From the NCBI GenBank assembly GCA_030737875.1, contig CM060911.1, forward strand, positions 108,852,625-108,916,624: a DNA stretch of 64,000 nt, written 5' to 3'. A program made the position numbers and the translations under genes. Below are positions 23,839-35,480 of this stretch, piece after piece. The notes beneath the pieces are model-generated. The model did not search any database, had not been told where the DNA came from, and saw nothing but the letters and a program-made list of their open reading frames with translations. Source of the DNA: Allium sativum (lineage: Eukaryota; Streptophyta; Magnoliopsida; Asparagales; Amaryllidaceae). The number at the start of each line of letters is the position of its first letter. Within the stretch, counting starts at the first letter, position 1.

Positions 23839-26512
23839 TCCTAAAACCGGAACCGTTGGGTTCGTATCGAAAAGAGCTTTCTAACGAATATTAGAAATTT
23901 GAAATCTAACGGTTGGATTTGGAGATACGTCCAAATCAAATTGGGTAAAGGTCGCTGAAAGTGCAGTTCGATGGCCGTTGTTGGAAATCGGCTGTACAGA
24001 CCTTGATAAAATTATTAAAAATAGAAATATTTTGTGTAGAATCATAAGAAATGATTTGGGGAAAATTGGGATGAAAAACTCCATATTTGAAAAGATAAAA
24101 ATAGATTTTTATCGAAATGAACTGGTTTTGAACTAAAATTAAAACCCATTTATTTTTAAATAAATAAATTGGATTTGAAATGGGTTTTAAATAGAATTGA
24201 TTTGTGGGCTTATCGTGAAGGGTGTTTTAAATGACACTTGTTCTTTAACCCGATAAATAAATAGAATGTGATTTGGGTTTGTCGTGAACTGTGTTTTAAA
24301 AGACATTAGTTCTTTAACCCAGTAAAAGGAGTTTTAATGAATCTGCAATTAGATTGAAATGTGAATTGATAATCTAAATTATCAAATTTAGAAATTGAGC
24401 GAGAATGGAGTATCACCAGTTTTGCTCCAAAGCGATATTTAAATCTTTAATTAGATTTGAACGTGGAATGGTAATTAAATTTACCGATAACACCGTGGTG
24501 TTAGATATGGAGTATTACCAGTTTTGCTTCATGGGATGAATAGGTTGGGATTGGGAAATAAAACAAATAATTACTTCGGTGTGGTTCGCTAATCTCGACT
24601 AGTTTGGAAAACCATAATTTGGTTTGAAATGACATCCAATGGAAGATTAAAGAATAAATTCAAAGAATTTATCTTGGATAAAAATAATGGGAACCTTTCC
24701 CTAAGAATATGAAACTTTGAAACTAGCTGTAGGTTAGTTAAGAAGAATGGTTTCCTGGGTATTGATCTGATGTTGGTTTCGGCCTTCGGGGTTAATATTT
24801 GGAGAATTGTTCTCTTGCTAATTTACGGTTAGTGACTAATGAATTGGAATGAGGCGTATGTTGTGTTTGTGTAACATTTGTTTTTAATATACGCGGGTTG
24901 TTCGGAAAGGCCGGGTTTATACCCATTCTGAATAACCGATTCGACGATATGTCGAAGATGAAGACGGTGGTCGAAGACCGGAAGTCTTCACATCGTTTGG
25001 ATAATTACTGATGATCCTGATTGGGCTGTACACCCAAGAGGATGGAAATAGTTGGTGGTCATCCAGACGTACTTGGAGATCGATGGATATGCGAGGAAAG
25101 TGCCTCCGGTTTCGTTCAGACCCAGAACGAAGTTGTAAATGGATTGTGTATCTGACATTGGATTTTATTCTGTGTTCATTGATTTCTGTTAAATATATAT
25201 CTGTTTGGCGGCGGAGAATTTATTCTCTTGCTTAACGCCCTTCTCTGAGACATACGAGCATAGAGGTTATATATCGATAGATATCAATCGCATGGCATGA
25301 ATTGCCTGTGTGGCACGCTGAGTTGCATAGATCAAGGCTTCTGTTGAAAAGCAAAGTCTTGTGGTTGATGATCAAAGCACGGCCTACGTGGCAGCTTTGT
25401 GTATAACGTGAATTCGCGAGCCTCACACCTCGGTATGAGTTAAAAACGGGATAAGGACTGCAGGGAGAGCACGACGTTTCTTTCTAGCTTTGATGGTGTC
25501 AGTGACTTACCAGCCCTGACATTTATATACTTTTCACCTATGTGGTTGTTGGATGAGGCGCCTCGATTTTAGGTCTGTAAGGACCGGGAAACGTGTGTTC
25601 AGGAATTGCCAATCCTCAAACGTAAGAGAGGACCGGCCCTGAAGCATCCAGGGGTTACCCAGAGTGTGTAGTCCCGAGGCATTTGCTAGAGTGTCTCGAA
25701 GCGGAGAGGAGCTTGCCCCTTGCCTCGACTAATGACGGAAACCCAATTTCCAATACGTGTATTTCGGTTTTATTTGTAGAGCCTAGTATGGCGACATAGT
25801 GGTATGGGGCACTTATGCCGTCTATGATTTATATTTATGATTGAAATTGTTTTGACACTATACACTTATTATAGTATCAAATGATTTGTTTTAAACGTAC
25901 CAAGCATGTTTGGCTGTTATAAGGTAAAACCCGATCCTCCGGCTTGCGTTGCATTGTGTGATGGGACCTGGGTCTTATAATAGCTTCATTTTTCGAAAAA
26001 GCATTGCGTTGTTTATTCTATGCACTGGTATTCTTGGGAGGAAACCCGTTCCGTGTTATACGGCATGGTCCCTTGAATTACTCTCTTTTAAAGTAAAGTT
26101 TTAAATAACTGTTTTAGTTCTCACACCAGTCACATGACTGACCTGGAGTTTATTGTTTTAACCTAAACTCTGGGTGCCCCTATTTTCGACACGGGCAGCT
26201 AGTAGTTTTGGTTTTGCAGATTTATATTGACAGGATCCTGATTTACAGCTGGAACGATGCTCAGAAAGCTCTTTATCCGTGTATTACTTTCAGTTGTGTT
26301 TTGTATTATTTTCCGCTGCTATGTAATTTATTGTAATCTCTGATATTTATCGAATGTAATTTATTCAATTATACTCAGTATATTCTTGTATCTGATGGAA
26401 TTGTTGTAATAACAATGAAATGTTCTTCCGTCTGCGTTCTGATTTGTCTTGTCCTCACAGTAATTCGTTCTTTCTCATCTCTTCGGAGACCGGGGAAGTT
26501 CGGGTCGCTTCA
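23839..26512 (+). mobile_element. B 5' LTR, right part
   Basis: The B LTR resumes with TCCTAAAACCGG after the A insertion and runs to its end (CGGGTCGCTTCA, 26512). It contains AT-rich sequence, the hairpin repeats (24190-24540, including TAACAC-CGTG-GTGTTA at 24488-24503), a second copy of a GATGTTGGTTTCGGCCTTCG block (first copy near 9856), CG-richer sequence (24880-25750) and the paired stem-loops (26127-26170). It can be followed base for base along the matching half of the 3' LTR from about 42994. Confidence 0.92.
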
Positions 26513-27127
26513 TTTGGTATCAGAGCTTTGGTTTACAGAGCTCGAGAACAAGACACATTAGAACCATACGAAAGAATTCATCAGATATTGGATTAGTAAT
26601 ATCCAATTAGAATGACTCGTTAGAGATAGGATCAGTAGTATCCTAGAACGAGTGTGAAGAGTATATTTTTCAAATGAAAACCAATTTTGTTTTGAAATTT
26701 AAATCAATTCTACATATTTGAATATTTTATTTGTATTGAACTTGGACAATCCAATATATAAAGATTTTGCATATACGCGTCATGAACGTATATTCGAAGT
26801 TTTAATATACTGGATAGATATAGAATCACGTTCTAGTCGCCCGGAGATGGTACTGATAATTGTCATGACATCATCAGTATTTATGTTCGTGTTTCGAAGG
26901 TGTGATATCTATATATTTCCATTAGACTGGTGTGAGAATCAAAACTTATATAGATAGATTTATTTGTTGTGAATTGGCATCAAAAATGTGATTTTTGTAT
27001 ATATACCAAATTTATGAATTTGAAACGTTAATCCACTAATTGATTGATGGTTGAGTTGTTTGTTTATTTGTTTGATAATTTCGAACCATTATGCCTAATT
27101 GAATCAAATATTGAACTGTATTGAAAT
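26513..27127 (+). other. B internal region, left part with primer-binding site
   Basis: The primer-binding site TGGTATCAGAGC (26515-26526) lies two bases after the LTR. The stem-loop related to A is at 26852-26878: arms ACTGATAA and TCATCAGT with one mismatch, same TGTCATGACA core. A 79-codon open frame (26718-26957) spans the stem-loop. Its homologue in A has stop codons, so I do not call it a gene. The segment ends at the C insertion site, TSD GAAAT (27123-27127). Confidence 0.9.
26852..26878 (+). other. Palindromic stem-loop in B internal region
   Basis: Counterpart of 17020-17046. The core TGTCATGACA is unchanged and one arm position differs, giving a single A-C mismatch in the stem. Confidence 0.6.
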
Positions 27128-28253
27128 TGAAACACCCCACCTCCGTTAGGGTCACTCTCAAAGGGAATGCCCTAATTTTGGTGGAGGTTTATAAGTACAA
27201 GTCACAGATATACAAGACAGATATAAGAACACATATTTGTAAACAGCGGAAGAACAACAAACTTTATTTCATAAAGTCAAATACGTGTTACAACAACATC
27301 CTTTCCAAAAACATAACATAACACTTTCATAATCTGTCTCGAGTACATTATTTTTAAAGAAGCATAAATAAAACATAGATAAACTGCAAAAGCCCCATAG
27401 TGGATTGTCCAAAGCCATAGTTCAAAGCAGGAAAGTCCAAGCAATACATTTCTCTTCTTCAAGCTGGATGTTGAGGTTGGTCAAGATGCTGTGTTCCCTC
27501 CCTGAGGACCTGGGGGGGGAAATGGAAGAAAGAAGACGAAAGAAAAGTAGAGTCAGACATAAAGCCTGAGTAAGTCTAGTACTATTTTGTCTATGAATAA
27601 AGAACTGGGTATGATAAGTATAAACAAGAAGTGGGCATGCACTATAAACTTGGTTAAGTTGTCTAGGGTCGAATATACTATCGTACCCCATGTTAATCTC
27701 TGAACCCATATAAACTAGTTTCCAACTGTCACCCCATAATCAGGGTGATGTGATCCATTCTATGATGATCGGCTCCTACTCGCATAGTTACATGTGTCTT
27801 ACGGCCCCCGATGTTTGTAGTTACCTATGCTGGTCCCACAATGGGGTGTATCAAGCCCCAAAGTGGCAACCCGACACAACCTTAGAGTGCACAGGTATGC
27901 TACTGGTGTCCAGTGCCTTGTTTTTCTGCGCCGGAGTGTGTGCACGCCCGCACTCCGTTAGAACCTACACTGCTACACCACCGCCGTCGCTTTGACCTCT
28001 TACAATCAGCCCAGTAATCGTGCCCCACCCTGCCTAGCTTCAGGGTATCCTGATACACCTTTTAGGGTTACTGCTGAAAAGGGTCCCCCGTTACTAGGTT
28101 TTCTATCTCTAGCCAACATGCTAAGTTGGTTAAGTGTTTCCTAACCTAACCCCACCAGTCCGTTTAGTTTAGCATGTTCCATTTTGATTAAGTCTTTAGT
28201 TCACTTAATCCTAACAATCCTGACTCAGCCTTAATTGTCTTATTAAGGCCCTG

Positions 28254-28452
28254 ACCTCTCACATTAGACAGGTATTGTTGTGGCTGCCTGTTGCCGGTTG
28301 GTTCCGGGCAGTCTTACGCCACAACTCAGTCTAACCTCGGGTCCTTATTGGGCTCCATGTTTAACCTCCCACATTGGATAGGTATTGTTGTGACTACTGG
28401 ACAGCCGGGCGGTTCCGGGCAGGTTTACATCACAACTCAATCCAACCTCGGG
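28254..28452 (-). repeat. Two tandem hairpin units in C LTR
   Basis: Unit 1 is 28254-28341 and unit 2 is 28363-28452. Each has an outer stem and a middle stem. In unit 1 the outer stem is TTAGAC/GTCTAA (28264-28269 with 28329-28334) and the middle stem GTTGTGGC/GCCACAAC (28277-28284 with 28318-28325). In unit 2 they are TTGGAT/ATCCAA (28374-28379 with 28440-28445) and GTTGTGA/TCACAAC (28387-28393 with 28430-28436). The right LTR holds the same pair at +8358 (36612-36810). Confidence 0.75.
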
Positions 28453-28931
28453 TTAAACACATCGTATTTTCTACATTTACATATTTTGTCATTCTTCTTT
28501 ATTTCTTATATGTAAATATTTGCGGCCCATTATTAAGTTAATGGTGTAAAGGTTACACCGATCATGGGCCCAACCCATACTTGAATTTGGGCCCTTCTAT
28601 TTTATATTTTCATTCATTAATCAATTTTAACCCAACGTTATTTTCCCCCGTTTTACACGTCTGTTTATATATATATATATTGGGCTTAGCCTTTTAAAGC
28701 CCAATTTAGCCATGCGAAAAGGGGAGGCTTATGGCGTGATTACATACGCAAAGAGGGGAAGGTGAGCGCATGAACTTGCATATGACGTTGGAAATACATA
28801 ATAGAAACTGGTGTACTTGCATATATATACTTTGGTCATAAAGCATAGGTGGCATGAATCAAAGCATGTGAACTTGTAATTGAGATATCATTGTTGACAC
28901 ATGAACCTATATTTTTATTTAGGCATAGTGT

Positions 28932-29126
28932 CAAACATAAGCATGGCATAAATACTTCTAGCATAAGCATAGCATAATGTCAAACATAAGCATGGCATAA
29001 ATACTTCTAGCATAAACATGGCATAATGCCAAACATAAGCATGGCATAAATACTTCTAGCATAAGCATAGCATAATATCAAACATAAGCATGGCATAAAT
29101 ACTTCTAGCATAAACATAAACAAGTC
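28932..29126 (-). repeat. 49-bp direct repeats in C LTR
   Basis: Four tandem copies of a unit that on the plus strand contains CAAACATAAGCATGGCATAA and ATACTTCTAGCATAA. They alternate between two slightly different forms. The right LTR copy starts at about 37292. Confidence 0.85.
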
Positions 29127-29985
29127 ATGTTCATAAGGTTTCTACATGTTTACCAAGGGGATACTTTGTTACTAACACAAAAGCATAGTTCAACTTAATC
29201 ATGATTTAAGTCTAATCACATAACGATGGTATAAACATACTTATGCATAAATATTCCTAAACATGGTGTTTGCTTTAAACTTGCAAAAAGGGATTTTTGA
29301 GTCTAACCTAGCCATGTCTCACATATGTCATCATATAATTCTTTTAAACAAGATAGACTTAATCATGGATTTCAATTATGCCAAATATCATTCATAGCCT
29401 AGCCATATTCATAAGTTTGCAAAAAAGCATGACTTAATACATGGATTATGGTGTCAAAATTCCAACATAGTTTCATATGAACTATAATAACCAAACTTGT
29501 TTCAATTACTTGCAAAATGATTTATGCACAAAAATATACATCATGATGGCATAATAACAAAGCCCCAAACTTGCATGAATTTCAATTAACTACATACGTG
29601 TAGCTTCAACATAGATTACATAATTTGCGCAATACTCCAAACGTATACTTGCATAGAACTACCGCATGTAGTTCTTTATAATGAATAACATAATTTTGCA
29701 CGAATATGAATTACTTTATTATCCCAATTCAAGCATACAAATCAATACAGTTGTTTATTCATACCAAAGTAATACTCTACTTACAATGGTTGCGGCGAAT
29801 TCTCTAATTAAGAGATATGATTCCTTTGTTGAATTGATTGGCTTTAGGTTGCTTGAATTGCTTTAGGCTTTAGAACTCTCTTCCTAATTCTCTCTCTAGT
29901 TGGCGGCTACTCTTAGTCGTTCCTCAGCAACATGGCGGCTATGTTCTTAATTTTGAATGAATAGATTAGGGTTTGTCTAGGGTTG

Positions 29986-29995
29986 TTTATATAGA
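29986..29995 (-). promoter_or_regulatory. TATA box of C left LTR
   Basis: On the minus strand CTATATAAAC, followed by CCCTAGACAAACCCTAATC and a leader. G has TATAAATA at the equivalent place. The copy in the right LTR, which would drive the element, is at about 38344-38353. Confidence 0.6.
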
Positions 29996-30150
29996 GGTTA
30001 GGAATTGATTCGGACCATTGATGTTGCTAGGTTAGATCGTAGCCATTCATTAGATAGAGAGACCAATTAGAACCCGCCACCTAGCCCTAATGACAAAGCA
30101 GACCACAAAGAATCGGCCAAACACAGACCTGGCCAGCCAGGTTGACTGGG

Positions 30151-30250
30151 CTCGACCAGGTCGATACCCCTGTCGACAGGGCTGTCGACAGCCCTGTCGA
30201 CATGGGTAGCCCAGGTCGACAGCCCAGTCGACCTGGGTGGCCCAGGCGGG
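30151..30250 (-). repeat. GTCGAC palindrome cluster in C LTR
   Basis: Five GTCGAC sites within about 60 bp (30172, 30184, 30196, 30215, 30227) in a C/G-rich patch, including the perfect 18-bp palindrome AGGGCTGTCGACAGCCCT (30178-30195). It lies upstream of the TATA box, within U3. The right LTR copy is centred near 38545. Confidence 0.85.
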
Positions 30251-30511
30251 TGTTCTTCCACCCTGGCCCGTTGGGCCCCACTTCGGAATATTTAATTATT
30301 TAATTCTGTTTGAATTTTAAATTTAATTCAAAACTTCCGAAGGCCATATCTTCTTCATACGGACTCCGTTTTTCGAAAACTCGGACTCTATTTCGCGTAT
30401 TTTTCCGAGACGAACGCAATGGCGTATCCCGTTTCCCTTAGTTCTTTGATTTCAGATTAATTATACTTTAATTTGTTAATTACACAGTTATAGAATTTTC
30501 GGGGTGTTACA

Positions 30512-30723
30512 GAAATTGGTCGCATTTGCTTGCATATACATATACTTACATTGAACAGGTCATAGCAAGGAGGCTAGAGCAGAGAAATAAAATTTGTTTG
30601 CCCGACAAATAGGTACATGTTTATTATAATTTACTGTTTTGTTTGGGTGATGATGATTTTATGAGCCGATTGGCTAGCCGCTTGGCTTTTTCTTTTTCTT
30701 TTTGAGATCAGAAGGCCTATATG
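30512..30723 (+). repeat. 212-bp copy of B flank embedded in C
   Basis: Identical, as far as I can read, to 38870-39081. It is B internal sequence (the CCCGACAAATAGGTACATG and GCTAGCCGCTTGGC blocks seen also in A). It begins with the GAAAT target duplication and ends at a junction where both copies share ATATG. After the junction this copy passes into C 3' non-coding sequence while the other copy continues in B. Confidence 0.93.
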
Positions 30724-30913
30724 AAGTGACTGAGCCGATCTAAAACCTAGATTGTGTGTGTATATGCAACCACGAGCAACCACTAGCAATCACTTGCAAC
30801 CACTTGCAACCATCATCCATAACATGTTTCAATTACATGTTTCCATCCAAAGGGTTTCTACCTAAAAGATAAGGTCGAGGAAATATACCTAAAAAGATAG
30901 ATAAAAGCGCAAC
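30724..30913 (-). other. C 3' non-coding stretch
   Basis: Between the end of gag-pol and the embedded B flank. Contains short tandem CAACCACTTG-type repeats (about 30768-30812). No polypurine tract was found next to 30723, so the true 3' end of the element is missing. Confidence 0.8.
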
Positions 30914-33900
30914 TTAAGGAAAAAGAAAGATCAAAGATGTACCCTCGAACAGAAAAGGGTAGGCAGTACGTATTCTAGCTTCAGTTTCCCAAGTCGCGTC
31001 TCCCTCGGCGTCGCTCCACTGAACCTTGACGAGCTTGACTTCGCGGTTGCGTAGCTTCTTCACTTCCGTTCCTAAGATGCGGGTTGGAACTTTTCTTATG
31101 GTTGCTTCGCGTTCCACTTCGGCCTCTTCGAGGATATTTGGCTCTACCACTTCTGCAGACTCATGTAGACATTTTCGGAGGTGTGAAACGTGAAAAACGT
31201 TGTGGACTCCGGCCAACTTCTCGGGTAGCTCTAATCTATAGGCCATTTTCCCAATCTTCTCGATGATAGAGAATGGCCCTACGAATCTTGGCGCTAGCTT
31301 TCCGGTGGTTCCAAAACGAACAACGTTCCTTAGCGGTGATACCTTGAGAAAAACTCTGTCTCCAACCTCAAATTCAAGGTCGGTCCTCCTCTTGTCGGCA
31401 TAGGACTTTTGTCTGTCTTGGGCCGTCTTCATCCTTCTTCGTATTAAGTCTACTTTCTCTGAGGTCTCTCGGATCATATCTGGTCCAAGTATGAGCTTAT
31501 CCGTGGACTCCCACCAACAAGTGGGCGATCGGCACGGTCTTCCATATAAAGCTTCGAAGGGCGCCATTCCGATGGTTGCTTGATAGCTGTTGTTGTAGGC
31601 AAATTCCACCAAAGGAAGGTGGTCTTCCCATGTCCCTCCGAAGTCAAGGACGCATAGTCTTAGAAGGTCTTCCAAAACTCTGTTCACTCTCTCTGTTTGG
31701 CCGTCGGTTTGGGGATGATAGGCTGTGCTCAAGCATAACTGCGTTCCTACTGCTTCTTGCAGACTCCGACAAAACTCGCTGGTGAAGATGGGGTCTCGGT
31801 CACTAACAATGCTAGATGGTATTCCATGGAGTCGAACGATTTCCTTGAGGTAAAGTGATGCTAGGGATGAGGCAGTTCTTTTACTTTTGACAGGTAAAAA
31901 GTGGGCGCTTTTAGTAAGCCTATCCACTATTACCCAAATGCTAGTGTTGCCTCTCCTAGACCTAGGCAGCCCATCGATGAAGTCCATTGAGATGCTATCC
32001 CACTTCCACTGCGGGACCTTTAGAGGATGTAGTAGTCCGCCAGGCTTTTTCTGTTCCGCCTTAACCTGTTGGCACACCATACACTTAGAAACGAACTCTG
32101 CCACGTCCTTTTTCATGCCGTTCCAGAAGAAAGTCCTTTTTATGTCTTTGTACATTTTATCTCCGCCTGGATGTATTGTCATCTTGGAGTGATGTGCTTC
32201 CTCGAGAACCTTCTTTATTAAATCTTTTGTCTGTGGGACGCATAGTCTTCCGTCTCGCCTTAGCAACCCCTTATCGTCGATGGAGTATCTGTTGAGGTGA
32301 CTTGAAGTCTCACCCCTAATTAACCTATCAATTATTTCCACAAGTTGAGGGTCTTCGCGTTGTGCTGTCCCTACTGAATCCACTAAAGTTGGGCGCACTT
32401 CGAGAGATGCTAGCAAGCCCAGTACGAAATCGGAGGAAGGCCTAAAGTCGAAGCTGGCTATAAACTCTAGGCTTTGTCTTTCAACAAACAACGGGCTTAG
32501 GGTCAATTTCTTTCGGCTCAACGCGTCTGCCACTACGTTGCCTTTGCCCGGAGTGTAGGAGATTTCGAAATCGTACGAGGCAAGAAACTCCATCCATCTT
32601 TGTTGCCTCAAGTTAAGATCCTTCTGTGAGAAAAGATATTTCAACGATTTATGGTCAGTGTAAAGTTCGAACTTCTCACCTAGGAGATAGTGTCGCCAAG
32701 ACTTGAGTGCAAAGACGATGGCGGCTAACTCAAGATCGTGGGTTGGGTAGTTCTTTTCGTGCACCTTCAATTGCCTCCCGCCATAAGCTACTACCCTTCC
32801 TTCTTGCATTAAGACGGCGCCTAGCCCTGTCCCACATGCGTCCGTATAAACAGTGAACATCTTGCTCCCATCTGGCAGCGTCAAAACTGGGGCTGTTGTA
32901 AGAGCCCTTTTCAGTCGTTGGAAAGCAAACTCGCAATCCAAATCCCAATTGAACACTAGATTCTTCTTAGTCAATTTCGTGAGCGGAGCTGAGATTTTCG
33001 CAAAATCCCTTATGAATTTTCGATAGAAACCCGCTAGTCCTAAAAAGCTTCGGACCTCAGTTGCATTCCTTGGTGTCTTCCAATCCTGTACCGCCACTAC
33101 CTTAGCAGGGTCCACTGCTAACCCTTGTTTGGATACTATGTGCCCAAGGAACCTCACCTCTTCTCTCCAAAAGTGGCATTTGGAGAATTTGGCTTTTAGT
33201 TGATGGACTCGCAAAGTTTCCATGATTGCCCTTAAGTGCTGAGCATGTTCCTCTTCACTCTTTGAGAAGATAAGGATATCATCTACGAAGACCACTACGA
33301 ATTTGTTGAGGAAATCTCTAAATACCCTACTCATCAGGTCCACGAAGTAAGCAGGTGCATTTGTCAAGCCGAAAGGCATGACAAGCCATTCAAAGAAACC
33401 GTCTGGGGTTCTGAACGCCGTTTTATCGATGCTATCTTCAGCCACCCTTAGCTGATGAAAACCGGTTGCTAAATCGAGTTGGGAGAAAACAAACGCTCCT
33501 ACAAGCTGGTCAAATAAATCGTCAATTCTAGGGAGAGGGTGCCTATTCTTTTTCGTTAGCTTGTTGAGCTCCCTATAGTCAACACATAGACGGAGTGAAC
33601 CATCCGCCTTTGTAGCGAACACCACTGGAGCGCCCCATTCTGAGATGCTCCTCCTAATGAACCCCTTTTCTAGAAGCTCTTTAATCTGTTTACTGAGCTC
33701 TTTCCTTTCTCGTGGAGCCATATGTCTAACGGGCAATGCAACGGGCTTTGCATTATCTACAAGATATATGCGGAAGTCTATTTCCCGCTTCGGAGGCAAG
33801 CCCTTCACCTCTTCGAAGACATCCGGATATTCCCGGACCACTCTAACTGATTTCAAATTTTCAACAGAGGCATCTAGCGATTCAAGATAACTAAGCATAA

Positions 33901-35290
33901 CCGCATATGAGGGATTACAAGAAATTTCCAAAGTATTACCGAGCTGGGTTAGGAGCCTAACAACCCTTTTCTCACAATCAAGGATGGCCCCATTACTGGA
34001 TAGCCAATCCATACCCAAAATCAAACCATAACCCGAAAAGCCCAAAACAAAGGCACTACATTGAAATTCTACACTTAGAATAGAAATTTTCAATCCCAAA
34101 CAGATCATAGACAAATGAGCTGGGCCCCCAATTGGGTTTGAAACAATTAAGGGGTCCTCTACCATACTAGTTTTTAGGTGCAGAGATTCTACTAAAGCAG
34201 ACGAGATAAAGGAGTGTGATGCGCCAGAATCAAATAAAGTGCGAACGGGGTGATCATAAAGATAAACTACACTTTCTACAGAAGTGTTTGTACCTCTCTG
34301 TTGCAAAGGTGGCGCTTCCAGCACATGAACCTGTGCCCCTGGGGTGGATCCAGTCCCCTGCCCCTGTCCTCGCTTCTTTGGGCAGTCCTTAGCCCTGTGG
34401 CCTGTCTGACCGCATGAAAAGCACCCACCATTCTCCTTGGCCTTCTTTTTCCGACAGTCCTTTACTAAGTGCCCCACTTTGCCACAGAAATTACACTTCC
34501 TCTTCTCTTTGTTGCCTTTCCCGCCTTTCTTAAAGTCTGTCTTCTTAGGCTGCAAACCTTCTTTCTTCCCTTGAGAGCTTTCTGCCTTTGCCTCCTTCTT
34601 GCCCTTATCCTCTTCATTCAGCAATGCCATTTGCACCAATCTTTCATATGTGGCTCCCATGGGTATATGGGTCATGGCCAAACTGTGTAATGGCTCATTT
34701 AACCCTTTGACGAAACGGAGAGCCTTCTTGTGCGGGGTGTTGACTAGGTCAAGCCCAAACCTAGCCAGCTCATCGAACTGATTCACATACTCTCTGACAG
34801 TCTTGTCCCCTTGTTTAAGAAATAAGAATTTTTCCAACTGCAAACTTCTTTCCGCATCTGAGAGAAATTTGGTCTCAAACCTTGCCCTAAAGTCCTCCCA
34901 TGTCTCCACTGGTCTTTCAGCATTAGTGACTTCCCACCAGTAGGAAGCCTCGCCCTTCAATAGCCACACCGCCAATTGTACTTTTTGTCTATCTTCTACC
35001 TCAAAGATGATGAATAGGTCCTCCGTTTCTTTCAGCCAATTTCTAGCTGCCACGAAGGACTCAGTTCCATGGAAATCCCTTCCTCCCATAGCTTTAAAAT
35101 CTTTACATATCTTAGCAAACGCGTTTCCCCGAGGAGGAGGTGGAGGAAAAGGTGCCGCTGCAGCTGGATGATTTCCTTCCGCTGGGGGAGGAGGAATGGT
35201 AGGACCTGGCTGAGTGGCCCTTGCTTCTAAGAACCGTCTAAACCAACCAGGTATTGGCACCCCTTCCGGCAAGTTAAGTTCTTGGGACAT
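30914..35290 (-). CDS. C gag-pol polyprotein (Tekay-like Ty3/gypsy), intact
   Basis: An uninterrupted 1458-codon frame that would supply every protein for copying the element. Order: gag (capsid-like part about 70-235) with two CCHC zinc knuckles (C266-C279 and C290-C303); aspartic protease with DSGA at 354-357; reverse transcriptase (about 500-760) with FVDD, catalytic D670-D671; RNase H with D817, E854 and D879; integrase with a zinc region (H1034, H1040, C1070, C1073) and D1103, D1164, E1200, the last two 35 residues apart; a GPF motif near 1338; and a C-terminal chromodomain-like tail (about 1400-1448; W1425, W1434). Domain order and tail place it with chromoviruses, most like Tekay/Del. 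The ATG at 35290 is the first good start, 177 bases after the primer-binding site. Whether it is expressed is unknown. Confidence 0.97.
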   Translation of the reverse strand: MSQELNLPEGVPIPGWFRRFLEARATQPGPTIPPPPAEGNHPAAAAPFPPPPPRGNAFAKICKDFKAMGGRDFHGTESFVAARNWLKETEDLFIIFEVEDRQKVQLAVWLLKGEASYWWEVTNAERPVETWEDFRARFETKFLSDAERSLQLEKFLFLKQGDKTVREYVNQFDELARFGLDLVNTPHKKALRFVKGLNEPLHSLAMTHIPMGATYERLVQMALLNEEDKGKKEAKAESSQGKKEGLQPKKTDFKKGGKGNKEKRKCNFCGKVGHLVKDCRKKKAKENGGCFSCGQTGHRAKDCPKKRGQGQGTGSTPGAQVHVLEAPPLQQRGTNTSVESVVYLYDHPVRTLFDSGASHSFISSALVESLHLKTSMVEDPLIVSNPIGGPAHLSMICLGLKISILSVEFQCSAFVLGFSGYGLILGMDWLSSNGAILDCEKRVVRLLTQLGNTLEISCNPSYAVMLSYLESLDASVENLKSVRVVREYPDVFEEVKGLPPKREIDFRIYLVDNAKPVALPVRHMAPRERKELSKQIKELLEKGFIRRSISEWGAPVVFATKADGSLRLCVDYRELNKLTKKNRHPLPRIDDLFDQLVGAFVFSQLDLATGFHQLRVAEDSIDKTAFRTPDGFFEWLVMPFGLTNAPAYFVDLMSRVFRDFLNKFVVVFVDDILIFSKSEEEHAQHLRAIMETLRVHQLKAKFSKCHFWREEVRFLGHIVSKQGLAVDPAKVVAVQDWKTPRNATEVRSFLGLAGFYRKFIRDFAKISAPLTKLTKKNLVFNWDLDCEFAFQRLKRALTTAPVLTLPDGSKMFTVYTDACGTGLGAVLMQEGRVVAYGGRQLKVHEKNYPTHDLELAAIVFALKSWRHYLLGEKFELYTDHKSLKYLFSQKDLNLRQQRWMEFLASYDFEISYTPGKGNVVADALSRKKLTLSPLFVERQSLEFIASFDFRPSSDFVLGLLASLEVRPTLVDSVGTAQREDPQLVEIIDRLIRGETSSHLNRYSIDDKGLLRRDGRLCVPQTKDLIKKVLEEAHHSKMTIHPGGDKMYKDIKRTFFWNGMKKDVAEFVSKCMVCQQVKAEQKKPGGLLHPLKVPQWKWDSISMDFIDGLPRSRRGNTSIWVIVDRLTKSAHFLPVKSKRTASSLASLYLKEIVRLHGIPSSIVSDRDPIFTSEFCRSLQEAVGTQLCLSTAYHPQTDGQTERVNRVLEDLLRLCVLDFGGTWEDHLPLVEFAYNNSYQATIGMAPFEALYGRPCRSPTCWWESTDKLILGPDMIRETSEKVDLIRRRMKTAQDRQKSYADKRRTDLEFEVGDRVFLKVSPLRNVVRFGTTGKLAPRFVGPFSIIEKIGKMAYRLELPEKLAGVHNVFHVSHLRKCLHESAEVVEPNILEEAEVEREATIRKVPTRILGTEVKKLRNREVKLVKVQWSDAEGDATWETEARIRTAYPFLFEGTSLIFLFP

Positions 35291-35480
35291 GCTGAAACAA
35301 AAAGGATAGATTCAAAACGAAGGATAAGAGATAGTACCTATGGCTTTGGGGAGTGGACTTTGTCTTTTTTAAAATAAAATAATATTTTTCTTTTAAAAAT
35401 GCTTCTTTAAATTTCCTTTTTGAAAATAATTTTTTCAAAACTTTTTATCTTATCTGGTAAACCTATGCTCTGATACCAAG
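35291..35480 (-). other. C leader with primer-binding site
   Basis: The primer-binding site TGGTATCAGAGC reads on the minus strand at 35478-35467, two bases from the LTR. The rest is an AT-rich leader before the gag start. I see no counterpart here of the TCATGA stem-loop found in A, B and F. Confidence 0.9.

Larger units (their letters stand above)
27128..30511 (-). mobile_element. C left LTR (3384 bp)
   Basis: On the minus strand it starts TGTAACACCCC (30511) and ends at 27128 with a terminal CA. Contents along the minus strand: GTCGAC palindrome cluster (30250-30151), TATA box (29995-29986), transcribed AT-rich region, four 49-bp direct repeats (about 29126-28932), two tandem hairpin units (28452-28254), and a G/C homopolymer near 27508-27516 that differs in length from the other LTR. 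Flanked on both sides by GAAAT, so on its own it would look like a solo LTR. Confidence 0.93.

Noticed and set aside
27750..28515. Plus-strand frames of 74-81 codons, present twice (also 36108-36873)
   Set aside because: They lie antisense within the C LTR and cover the hairpin units. Duplication reflects the two LTRs, not gene conservation.
30067..30281. Two overlapping frames with VDxxVD or LSTxLST repeats
   Set aside because: They are readings of the GTCGAC cluster in U3, upstream of the TATA box. They recur in the right LTR for that reason only.
27128..30511. Solo LTR interpretation for the left C LTR
   Set aside because: GAAAT on both sides fits a solo LTR, but the near-identical LTR and shared 212-bp flank at 35481-39081 make a duplicated or chimeric full-length element the better account. 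I left this open in the findings.
31084..34781. Several plus-strand frames of 60-101 codons
   Set aside because: They are antisense to the intact C gag-pol and show no domain.
35461..35480. GCTCTGATACCA looked like the end of a tRNA gene
   Set aside because: It is the complement of the primer-binding site next to an LTR. No cloverleaf is present. The same applies at 53835-53846.
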